Assembly: GCA_031290695.1 (NCBI GenBank)
Contig: JAITNB010000071.1
Span: 1-5,211, forward strand
Source: Coriobacteriales bacterium
Lineage (GTDB): Bacteria; Actinomycetota; Coriobacteriia; Coriobacteriales; UBA8131
Length of the DNA stretch: 5,211 bases
Direction: 5' to 3'
The notes below the pieces were generated by a model. It searched no databases and was not told the DNA's origin. It saw only the letters and a program-made list of their open reading frames with translations. A program made the position numbers and the translations under genes. Below, piece by piece: positions 1-5,211 of this stretch. Position 1 is the first letter of the stretch, and each line of letters opens with the position of its first letter.

Positions 1-51
1 AAATTGTAGAAAAATGTCAGAAAAAGATTGCTAAATGTCATAAATAGTCAT
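1..51 (+). promoter_or_regulatory. Degenerate ~10-bp direct repeats, candidate MraZ operator
   Basis: Just upstream of and inside the mraZ promoter, an AT-rich stretch can be read as successive related units: AAATTGTAG (1-9), AAAAATGTCAG (10-20), AAAAAGATTGCT (21-32), AAATGTCAT (33-41) and AAATAGTCAT (42-51). The octamer AAATGTCA occurs exactly twice, at 12-19 and 33-40. The units begin 9 to 12 bp apart, so they would lie roughly on one face of the helix. MraZ proteins studied elsewhere bind several short direct repeats with 10-bp periodicity upstream of mraZ and repress the operon. Position and spacing fit that model. The motif is not the TGGG-type box known from E. coli, so the assignment is an inference. 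The first unit touches the window edge, so more may lie upstream. Confidence 0.45.
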
Positions 52-56
52 AAGAT
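28..56 (+). promoter_or_regulatory. Sigma70-type promoter for the mraZ operon
   Basis: A -35 box TTGCTA (28-33) and a -10 box TAAGAT (51-56) are separated by exactly 17 bp, the optimal spacing for housekeeping sigma factors. Transcription would start near 62-65, leaving a leader of about 40 nt before the mraZ ATG at 106. The spacer contains two of the upstream repeat units, so a bound repressor would block polymerase directly. This placement argues against the in-frame TTG at 28 as the mraZ start, because that codon would lie inside the -35 box. The call rests on inspection only. Confidence 0.55.
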
Positions 57-93
57 AGCACCCACAAGTAATTCAGGAAGCACTACCTACACC

Positions 94-98
94 AGGGA
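94..98 (+). promoter_or_regulatory. Ribosome binding site deciding the mraZ start
   Basis: AGGGA at 94-98 lies 7 nt before ATG 106. A second purine run, GAGGG at 100-104, is only one base from the ATG and too close to be the main site. It supports initiation at 106 rather than at the upstream TTG 28. Confidence 0.6.
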
Positions 99-105
99 CG
101 AGGGC

Positions 106-543
106 ATGAACGGGTTCTACGGCGAAAATCTCCATACGATGGATGCCAAAGGGCGCGTCTTGCTTCCGGCCAAATTTCGCAAGGTGCTTCCTGAAAGCCT
201 TGTAGTGGTTCCCTCGCTCGACCGGGACTTCCCCTCACTCAGGGTCTACACCGAGGACGGGTTCTCCCAGTGGAAGCGCGACCTCGTCGCCAAGGATGGT
301 GGGTATCAGGCGTACAACCAGGGACAGGAAGACCTGCTCTACGCGATCAACTCGTCCGCCGCACCGGTGGACATCGACGTAGCAGGCAGGATAAGCATCC
401 CCCTGGGCCATCGCAACGATGCCAAGCTCGACAAGGAGGTCGTCGTCGTGGGAAACGATGACTACATCGCAGTGTGGAACTCAACGATTTGGGATGCCTT
501 CAAGCTCAAGCGCCTCAAGTCGGTGAACCCCTACACCTCGTAG
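106..543 (+). CDS. mraZ: Transcriptional regulator MraZ
   Basis: MraZ is a DNA-binding protein of the SpoVT/AbrB fold. In characterised bacteria it forms a ring-shaped oligomer, binds repeats upstream of its own gene and represses the division and cell wall operon. The 145-residue product has the family's usual length and its two tandem domains. Each carries the DxxxR signature: D13-A-K-G-R17, followed by VLLPAKFR, and D91-V-A-G-R95, followed by ISIPLGHR. The ATG at 106 was chosen because the protein then begins MNGFYGENLHTMDAKGR, as MraZ proteins normally do, and a Shine-Dalgarno sequence precedes it. The frame is open upstream to a TTG at 28, but those 26 codons do not resemble MraZ and overlap the promoter. 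It is the first gene of the cluster, 33 bp before rsmH, and probably autoregulated through the repeats at 1-51. Confidence 0.95.
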   Translation: MNGFYGENLHTMDAKGRVLLPAKFRKVLPESLVVVPSLDRDFPSLRVYTEDGFSQWKRDLVAKDGGYQAYNQGQEDLLYAINSSAAPVDIDVAGRISIPLGHRNDAKLDKEVVVVGNDDYIAVWNSTIWDAFKLKRLKSVNPYTS

Positions 544-576
544 TCCACGTAGCAGCACAACAGGATTGGCAGCATA

Positions 577-1527
577 TTGACAGACGAATATCGGCATACA
601 CCCGTCATGCTCCCACAGTGCCGTGAGGCTCTGGCGCTCCAGGCAGGAGAGACTTTCTGCGACTGCACGCTGGGTGGGGCAGGCCACGCGCTCGCAATCG
701 CGCCCGGCCTTCTCCCCAAGGGGCTCCTCATCGGTATCGACCGGGACAACATGGCACTGGCGACGGCCTCGGCACGTATCGCGCAGCAGGTTCCAACGCT
801 CGCGTTCATGCCGCTCAAGGGCGATTTCGCGCACCTGGACGACCTGCTGCTCACGGCGGCAGTGCCCGGTGTCGACGGCTTCCTCTTTGACTTGGGCGTG
901 AGCTCGCCACAACTTGACATCCCTCAGAGGGGCTTTAGTTACGCACACGACGCCCCCTTGGACATGCGGATGGATCCGGGGACACAAACCCTAACCGCAG
1001 CAGAGGTCATCAACACCGCAACCAAAGCAGACCTCACCCGGATTATCCGTACGTACGGAGAAGAGCGTTGGGCGCCACGCATCGCGAGCTTCATCGTGAA
1101 GGAGCGCGAGCGGGCGCCCATCGTGTCAACCGGGCAACTTGCGGCTCTCATCAAGGCGGCTATCCCCCAGGGGGCGCGCCGCACGGGGGGCAACCCCGCA
1201 AAACGCACGTTTTTGGCGCTGCGCATCGTAATCAACGGTGAGCTCACGGCGCTGCAAAGCGGCCTCGAAGCAGCACTGCGCTGGCTCAACCCCGGCGGCC
1301 GCATCGTGGTCATAAGCTACCACTCGCTTGAGGACCGCATCGTCAAGGAAGTGTTCGCGCGCATGGCGCAGGGGTGTACCTGTCCACCGGAGGTGCCGGT
1401 GTGCACCTGCGGGCAGGAGCCGATACTCGCGACGGTAAGCAGGAAGCCGGCGGTCCCCACCGCCGAGGAGCAGGAAGCAAACCCGCGCAGCAGGAGTGCC
1501 AAGCTCCGCGCCGCGGTAAAGCGATAG
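577..1527 (+). CDS. rsmH: 16S rRNA (cytosine(1402)-N(4))-methyltransferase RsmH (MraW)
   Basis: RsmH uses S-adenosylmethionine to methylate N4 of C1402 in 16S rRNA, at the ribosomal P site in the cytoplasm. The 316-residue length is normal for the family. Visible motifs are the N-terminal HTPVML (residues 7-12), the SAM-binding loop DCTLGGAGHA (29-38), GIDRDNMAL (53-61), FDLGVSSPQLD (104-114) followed by RGFSY, MRMDP (130-134), NPAKRTFLALRI (206-217) and ISYHSLEDRIVK (246-257). A Cys-rich GCTCPPEVPVCTCG (266-279) and the basic tail NPRSRSAKLRA are also typical. The start is TTG at 577: HTPVML must be included, the next in-frame ATG at 607 falls inside that motif, and no ATG or GTG fits upstream. 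Its Shine-Dalgarno is weak (AGGA 562-565, 11 nt away), which may keep expression low. Confidence 0.95.
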   Translation: MTDEYRHTPVMLPQCREALALQAGETFCDCTLGGAGHALAIAPGLLPKGLLIGIDRDNMALATASARIAQQVPTLAFMPLKGDFAHLDDLLLTAAVPGVDGFLFDLGVSSPQLDIPQRGFSYAHDAPLDMRMDPGTQTLTAAEVINTATKADLTRIIRTYGEERWAPRIASFIVKERERAPIVSTGQLAALIKAAIPQGARRTGGNPAKRTFLALRIVINGELTALQSGLEAALRWLNPGGRIVVISYHSLEDRIVKEVFARMAQGCTCPPEVPVCTCGQEPILATVSRKPAVPTAEEQEANPRSRSAKLRAAVKR

Positions 1528-1614
1528 GAACAAAAGCAAGACGATGGGCAGCGGATAAGCACGGGCTTCTCCACAAGCGCATCAAACGGACTCTAGACGA
1601 AGCAGGATGCGAAC

Positions 1615-2151
1615 ATGGCACAGGCAGCACGGGCATACACACAACCACAAAGACGGGTACGCGAACCAGAGCGCCCGCCTCTGCGCGTACTGCCCGGCAA
1701 CGGCACGAAGGCACGCCCGCAGCAGCAGACGATGCCCTACGCGCGGGCGCTGCTGGGTATCTTCCTCGTGTCGGTGCTGTTTGTCTGTGTCGTGTGTGGC
1801 GTGCGTATCGCAGTCGCCACGGCGACCGTGCAGACCCTCATGAGCTCAGATGCTATCACGCAATCCCTTGGTGAGGCGCGAGCCGCCGGCCTCGAACTTG
1901 AGGTCCGTTACTCGGTGGCGGCCAACCCCAACCATATCCAGGAGGCCGCCGCGCAGCAGCTAGGCATGGCACCCGCCGAGCAGGTGAGTTATCTCTTCGC
2001 TGAGGTGAGCGCCCCCAGCGCGGCCAGCGGGGCGTCTGGCGATGGGGCTGTTGCGGGGCAGGATGCGTCGAGCCCCGTTCGCACCCTCACGCAACAGGTG
2101 CTCCTTGCTGCACAGGGCGTCAGGTCCCTCCACACCGCACCAGCTCAATAG
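1615..2151 (+). CDS. ftsL: Cell division protein FtsL-like (septum formation initiator type)
   Basis: This is a small bitopic membrane protein of 178 residues in the position, between rsmH and ftsI, where ftsL normally lies. FtsL works with FtsB/DivIC and FtsQ/DivIB to recruit and activate the septal synthase FtsW-FtsI. A basic, Pro/Gln-rich cytoplasmic tail (1-43) precedes one hydrophobic segment (about 44-66, ALLGIFLVSVLFVCVVCGV). A short extracytoplasmic segment with LELEVRYSVAANPNHIQEAA (93-112) and LGMAPAEQVSYL follows, matching the FtsL pattern of an NPxxI element and then LGM. The rest is an Ala/Ser/Gly-rich tail without clear fold. ATG 1615 has AGGA 7 nt upstream, and an in-frame TAG at 1594-1596 rules out an earlier start. 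FtsL diverges fast, so the name rests on topology, motif and context. The tail is longer than in many FtsL proteins. Confidence 0.82.
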   Translation: MAQAARAYTQPQRRVREPERPPLRVLPGNGTKARPQQQTMPYARALLGIFLVSVLFVCVVCGVRIAVATATVQTLMSSDAITQSLGEARAAGLELEVRYSVAANPNHIQEAAAQQLGMAPAEQVSYLFAEVSAPSAASGASGDGAVAGQDASSPVRTLTQQVLLAAQGVRSLHTAPAQ

Positions 2152-2155
2152 AGGG
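2150..2155 (+). promoter_or_regulatory. ftsI ribosome binding site overlapping the ftsL stop
   Basis: AGAGGG at 2150-2155 lies 5 nt before ATG 2161 and shares two bases with the ftsL stop codon TAG (2149-2151). The arrangement suggests translational coupling of the two partner proteins and favours ATG 2161 over the internal in-frame ATG at 2242, which has no such site. Confidence 0.6.
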
Positions 2156-2160
2156 CCGTC

Positions 2161-4005
2161 ATGGGCAGGAACGAACCCTCGACACGCCCCCGTCGACCAG
2201 CAGCGGCCCCAGCACTGGCAGCAGCATCGGCCCGCGCCCCCATGGGCTCCAACCGGGACCGCTGGCTGCTGGCGGGCTTTTTGCTGCTGGCCACGCTGGT
2301 GTTCGTGCGGCTCTTCATGCTCCAGGTCATCGAGGCCCCCAGCCTCACCCAGCAGGCACACAGCCAGCGCACCAATGCCATCCCCCTTGTCGCGCAGCGC
2401 GGCACTATCTACGACCGCAACGGCAACCCGCTTGCCACGAGCGTCGAGGCGACGACCATCTATGCCAACCCCAGCGAGATAACGCAGCCCCTCCAAACGG
2501 CCGCCATCCTCGCAGAGGTGCTCGGCGGCTCGGCCGAGGACTACCTCGCCCTCATCTCCGAGGACCCCGCCTCGACCTTTGTATACCTCCTGCGCAAAGG
2601 CGAGCCGGCCCTTGCCCAGGCGCTGCAGGAGCGCGACACCCAGCTCAAGGAGGCGCTCGCCGCGCAACCCGCCATCGACGACGACAGTGACAGCAGCGAG
2701 CCGGCCCAAACCGCGCTCTATGGCATCCACTACCTTGAGGACACCAAGCGCGTCTACCCCTACGGGCAAATCGGCGCGCAGGTCATCGGCAGCCTCGACC
2801 TCGAGAACGCGGGCGTCTCGGGCCTCGAACTCATGTACGACAGCGTGCTGCGCGGCGTCGACGGCTCCCTCACCGTCGAGCTGGGCAAAGACGGCACGCC
2901 CATCCCCGGCGGTGTGCAGGAGCGCAAGGACGCCATCGACGGCCAGGACATCATCATATCGCTCGACATCGACATGCAGCAATACGTCGAAGTGCGCCTT
3001 AAAGCATATGGAGAAGAGCGCGGCGCCCCCGGCGGCAACTCACTCCTTTACGATGCCTCGACGGGCGAGATCCTCGCCGCCGCGTCACTGCCGCTGTTTG
3101 ACCCTCTCAACGTCACGCAGGAGGCGCTCGATGCCGGTGCCACCAACCTCAAGTGCATCGGCGACGCCTACGAGCCAGGGTCCATCTTCAAGGCGGCTAC
3201 GGCGGCAACCGCGCTTGAGACCGGTACTATGGGTACCGAGGACACGATCTTTGTCCCTGCGTCCATCGAAGTGATTGGGTACATCATCCGCGACGCACAC
3301 CAGTGGCCCGAGGAGAATATGAGCCTGCGCACGATCGTCGCGCGCTCGTCAAACATCGGAACGAGCCTCGTCGAGGAGAAGATAGGCGATGCCGCGTTTG
3401 CCGAGCATCTCATACGCTTTGGCTTTGGCCAGCCCACGCATGTCGACTTCCCCGGCGAGTCAACGGGTGAGCTGGCACCCTACGAGCTGTGGTCGCCCAT
3501 CCAGGCGCGCAACATGTCGTTTGGCCAGGGCCTGCAGGTGAGCTCGCTACAGATGGTGGCCTTCTACGGAGCCATTGCCAATGACGGCGTCAAGCATCAG
3601 CCGCACTTCCTCATATCCCAGCCGCACAGCACCAAACAGCCAACCTATGCCGACACACGCATCATGAAGGCTTCCACCGCCGAGCAGCTTACCAGTATGC
3701 TTACAACGGTTGTTGCCGAAGGCACGGGTACCGCAGCGGCGATAGAGGGGTATACTGTTGCCGGTAAAACGGGAACCGCTGAGAAGGCATCCCGCGAAGG
3801 CGGCTACCTGATAGGGGAGTACATTATCTCGTTCGTTGGATATCTTGCTAATGCAGATAGCAATATAGTGTGTATGACATCACTCGACAACCCAGACAAC
3901 GAGGCCGGCACCGGCCCGTTGTTCAAGGACATCATGCAGTTCGCAGCAACCCGCTACCTCATCGCGCCCGACCAGCAACCCGCCCCAGAAGGCACCGAGG
4001 AGTGA
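2161..4005 (+). CDS. ftsI: Septal peptidoglycan transpeptidase, class B PBP (FtsI/PBP3)
   Basis: FtsI is the DD-transpeptidase that cross-links peptidoglycan at the division septum, anchored in the membrane and partnered with the glycosyltransferase FtsW. The 614-residue product has a Pro/Ala-rich cytoplasmic tail, one membrane anchor (about 35-56), and the class B signature RGTIYDRNG (80-88) opening the pedestal domain. KRVYPYGQIGAQVIG (196-210) and GLELMYDSVLRG (221-232) are typical pedestal segments. The penicillin-binding domain has all three catalytic motifs: SxxK as S341-I-F-K344 within EPGSIFK, SxN as S396-S-N398, and K536-T-G-T539. No PASTA repeats follow, and the protein ends soon after LFKDIMQFAATRYL. 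An acidic stretch DDDSDSSE (173-180) interrupts the pedestal domain and looks like a flexible loop. The gene lies 9 bp after ftsL and 5 bp before murE, as expected for one operon. The symbol follows context; pbpB or pbp2 is also used in Gram-positives. Confidence 0.95.
   Translation: MGRNEPSTRPRRPAAAPALAAASARAPMGSNRDRWLLAGFLLLATLVFVRLFMLQVIEAPSLTQQAHSQRTNAIPLVAQRGTIYDRNGNPLATSVEATTIYANPSEITQPLQTAAILAEVLGGSAEDYLALISEDPASTFVYLLRKGEPALAQALQERDTQLKEALAAQPAIDDDSDSSEPAQTALYGIHYLEDTKRVYPYGQIGAQVIGSLDLENAGVSGLELMYDSVLRGVDGSLTVELGKDGTPIPGGVQERKDAIDGQDIIISLDIDMQQYVEVRLKAYGEERGAPGGNSLLYDASTGEILAAASLPLFDPLNVTQEALDAGATNLKCIGDAYEPGSIFKAATAATALETGTMGTEDTIFVPASIEVIGYIIRDAHQWPEENMSLRTIVARSSNIGTSLVEEKIGDAAFAEHLIRFGFGQPTHVDFPGESTGELAPYELWSPIQARNMSFGQGLQVSSLQMVAFYGAIANDGVKHQPHFLISQPHSTKQPTYADTRIMKASTAEQLTSMLTTVVAEGTGTAAAIEGYTVAGKTGTAEKASREGGYLIGEYIISFVGYLANADSNIVCMTSLDNPDNEAGTGPLFKDIMQFAATRYLIAPDQQPAPEGTEE
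3841..3867 (+). repeat. Small AT-rich inverted repeat inside ftsI
   Basis: TATCTTGCTA (3841-3850) and TAGCAATATA (3858-3867) pair at 9 of 10 positions around a 7-nt loop. The hairpin sits in a locally AT-richer stretch (about 3800-3890) of an otherwise GC-rich gene. It encodes normal penicillin-binding domain sequence (VGYLANADSNIV). No T-run follows, so it is not an obvious terminator, and no function can be assigned. Confidence 0.35.
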
Positions 4006-4010
4006 GGCCG

Positions 4011-5211
4011 ATGGAGCACCCAACGCTGCAGCAGCTGTTCACGGCCTTCGCGCCCACCAGCCTCGCCTACCGCTCAGACGCGGTGACCCCCGGTGCCGTA
4101 TTCTTCTGCATCAAGGGCGCCAAAAGCGACGGACACGACTTCGCCCCCGATGCCGCCGCTCGCGGGGCCATCGCCCTCGTGGTCGAGCACCCCGTGCCGG
4201 TAGACCTCCCGCAAACCGTCGTCTCCAACGCCCGCACCGCCCTCGCGCTGGCCTCCGTCCGCTTCTTTGGCGACCCCTCGGCCCACCTCGCCGTGACCGC
4301 CGTGACCGGTACCAACGGCAAGACCACCACCACCTACCTCGTCGACTGGATCATCCGCCACGCCCTGCAAGCCCAAGGGCAGCCTGCTGGTACAACCGGG
4401 CTTATCGGCACCGTAGAGACGCGCATCAAAGCCTCCCGCCTCCCCTCCAAGTACACCACACCCGAGAGTTACGACCTGCAAGAACTGCTGCGCCATATGG
4501 CAGACGAGGGTGTCACTCATGTGACGATGGAGGCCTCAAGCCATGCCCTCGCACTTGACCGGGTGGCCGGCATGCATGTCTGCGTCGCGGCCTTCTCAAA
4601 CCTCACGCAGGACCACCTCGACTTCCACGGCACCATGGAGGCCTACTTCGAGGCGAAGGCCAAGCTCTTTGACAGCCCGCTTGTCGCTGCGCGCGTGGTC
4701 AACATCGACGACGCGTACGGGCGCACGCTTGCACAACGCTGTGAGAGCAACGGGCACGCGGCCTATACGGTAGGCTTCTCGCCCGGTGCCCAGTTGCAAG
4801 CCACCGCCGTCACGTACACCAGCGAGGGCTCGCAGCTCACGGTGCGCACGGAGCAAGGTGCCTTCACCTTCGCCTACCCTCTCATCGGCGCCTTTAACGC
4901 CCACAACGTACTGCTCGCCGCCGGCTGCGCCCACCTGCTCGGCATCGACTACCCCACCATAACAGCCGCCCTCGCCCAAGCCCCCCAAGTCCCCGGCCGC
5001 CTCGAGCGCGTAAAGCTGGAAGGGCAGCAGGGGGGGCAGGTGGCGCAGGGGGCAGGTGCGGTTCTGGCTCGCCTTCGCGACCCAAAGGCTGCGAGGACTC
5101 ACTCTGCGCAACAATCTCCGCTTCGCTCCGTGCAGATTGCGCACCCGAGTGATCCCTCGCAGCCTTCTCGCTCAGAATCGCCAGCAACGAGCCCGCCCCC
5201 TGCCCCTCTGC
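4011..5211 (+). CDS. murE: UDP-N-acetylmuramyl-tripeptide synthetase MurE (5' part, interrupted by an in-frame insert)
   Basis: MurE is the cytoplasmic ATP-dependent ligase that adds the third stem-peptide residue (meso-diaminopimelate or L-lysine) to UDP-MurNAc-L-Ala-D-Glu. The window shows 400 codons and no stop. The N-terminal substrate domain (about 20-90) precedes the Mur ligase central domain: P-loop T99-G-T-N-G-K104-T-T, substrate motif T149-T-P-E-S153, M-E-A-S-S-H-A-L (173-180), SNLTQDHLDFHG (196-207), EAKAKLF with K216 as the expected carbamylated lysine, GAFNAHN (293-299) and PGRLERV (ending at V334). The C-terminal domain with its VDYAHTP-like start should follow at once. Instead residues 335-400 are Gln/Gly-, Ser- and Pro-rich and unrelated, encoded by the palindromic element at 5027-5211. 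The DNPR-type motif that separates diaminopimelate from lysine enzymes lies beyond the window. ATG 4011 is preceded by GGAG (3999-4002) and GAGG (4004-4007), overlapping the end of ftsI. Whether the enzyme is intact or broken cannot be seen here. Confidence 0.92.
   Translation, partial: MEHPTLQQLFTAFAPTSLAYRSDAVTPGAVFFCIKGAKSDGHDFAPDAAARGAIALVVEHPVPVDLPQTVVSNARTALALASVRFFGDPSAHLAVTAVTGTNGKTTTTYLVDWIIRHALQAQGQPAGTTGLIGTVETRIKASRLPSKYTTPESYDLQELLRHMADEGVTHVTMEASSHALALDRVAGMHVCVAAFSNLTQDHLDFHGTMEAYFEAKAKLFDSPLVAARVVNIDDAYGRTLAQRCESNGHAAYTVGFSPGAQLQATAVTYTSEGSQLTVRTEQGAFTFAYPLIGAFNAHNVLLAAGCAHLLGIDYPTITAALAQAPQVPGRLERVKLEGQQGGQVAQGAGAVLARLRDPKAARTHSAQQSPLRSVQIAHPSDPSQPSRSESPATSPPPAPL
5027..5211. 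repeat. Palindromic repeat element inserted in frame in murE
   Basis: The stretch differs sharply from the murE sequence before it and is organised as a large imperfect palindrome centred near 5120-5126. The outer left arm GCAGGGGGGGCAGGTGGC (5027-5044) resembles the reverse complement of the window's last bases (5195-5211). A second outer pair is CAGGGGGC (5046-5053) with GCCCCCTG (5195-5202), and a third is GGCTCG (5066-5071) with CGAGCC (5188-5193). The core is described separately. The start is placed where symmetry begins; the non-MurE sequence starts slightly earlier, near 5013. The murE frame is open throughout, as is the next plus-strand frame, while the third stops at 5150-5152. Such architecture fits a short non-autonomous palindromic element of the REP or MITE type. 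No transposase, clear target duplication or second copy is visible, and the right end is not in the window. Confidence 0.65.
5087..5164. repeat. Core inverted repeat of the murE insert (31-nt arms)
   Basis: Left arm 5087-5117 and right arm 5134-5164 are inverted copies around a 16-nt centre. Reading outside to inside, GGCTGCGAGG (5087-5096) pairs perfectly with CCTCGCAGCC (5155-5164). After a 2-nt mismatch, TCACTC (5099-5104) pairs with GAGTGA (5147-5152), TGCGCA (5105-5110) with TGCGCA (5138-5143), and ATCT (5114-5117) with AGAT (5134-5137). The arms differ by two 3-nt bulges, ACA (5111-5113) on the left and CCC (5144-5146) on the right. The transcript could form a strong hairpin within the murE coding sequence. 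With no T-run after it, this does not look like an intrinsic terminator. Confidence 0.85.

Noticed and set aside
28..105. Longer mraZ starting at TTG 28, adding 26 codons
   Set aside because: The added residues do not resemble MraZ, the TTG lies in the -35 box, and ATG 106 gives the canonical N-terminus with a ribosome binding site.
577..582. TTGACA as a -35 box
   Set aside because: It is the rsmH start region, and no -10-like hexamer follows at suitable spacing.
1374..1874. 166-codon plus-strand frame overlapping the end of rsmH and the start of ftsL
   Set aside because: The product is basic, low in hydrophobic residues and without motifs. It overlaps two well supported genes in another frame.
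1960..2982. 340-codon open frame on the minus strand across ftsL and ftsI
   Set aside because: It is antisense to a gene with all three penicillin-binding motifs. Its Val/Leu/Ala/Arg/Gly/Asp-rich sequence is typical of the shadow of GC-rich codons.
3751..3756. TATACT as a -10 box of an internal promoter for murE
   Set aside because: No acceptable -35 box lies 16-18 bp upstream, and the bases encode conserved ftsI sequence just before KTGT.
5021..5060. G-quadruplex in the G-rich arm
   Set aside because: Only two clear runs of more than three G are clustered (5030-5036 and 5048-5052). The rest are GG pairs, so a stable quadruplex is not well supported.
4596..5144. Minus-strand open frames over murE and the insert (also 4894-5187)
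   Set aside because: Most of their length is antisense to conserved MurE motifs. Openness in the insert follows from its GC-rich composition and palindromic structure. I see no protein family in them.
5087..5164. Intrinsic transcription terminator
   Set aside because: The stem is strong but no T-run follows on either strand, and it lies inside an open coding frame.

Overview
The window holds the start of a dcw (division and cell wall) cluster, all on the plus strand: mraZ, rsmH (mraW), ftsL, ftsI (class B penicillin-binding protein) and the first 400 codons of murE. Gene order, high GC content, Shine-Dalgarno-type starts and an FtsI without PASTA repeats suggest a high-GC Gram-positive bacterium. 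An actinomycetote of the Coriobacteriia type is my best guess, but it is an inference by eye and not proven by the sequence.

Layout: positions 1-105 are an AT-rich control region with degenerate repeats about 10 bp apart and a good sigma70-like promoter (TTGCTA, 17 bp, TAAGAT). MraZ, a transcription factor that in other bacteria represses its own operon, starts at ATG 106. rsmH follows after 33 bp from a TTG start. After an 87-bp gap come ftsL, ftsI (9 bp after ftsL) and murE (5 bp after ftsI). No terminator is visible between the genes, so they probably form one transcript. The products act together: MraZ controls the operon, RsmH methylates 16S rRNA, FtsL and FtsI are septal membrane proteins (FtsI is the transpeptidase), and MurE adds the third stem-peptide residue to the peptidoglycan precursor in the cytoplasm.

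The unusual part is the last ~190 bp. MurE reads normally through the GRLERV motif that ends its central ATPase domain. The C-terminal ligase domain should begin within a few residues. Instead, from about 5013 to the window end, the frame runs without a stop through at least 66 codons of unrelated Gln/Gly-, Ser- and Pro-rich sequence. At the DNA level this stretch is a large imperfect palindrome: 31-nt core arms at 5087-5117 and 5134-5164, with outer G-rich and C-rich arms reaching the window edge. It looks like a palindromic repeat element inserted in frame into an essential gene, comparable in concept to the Rickettsia palindromic elements. The far end of the element and the murE C-terminal domain lie outside the window.
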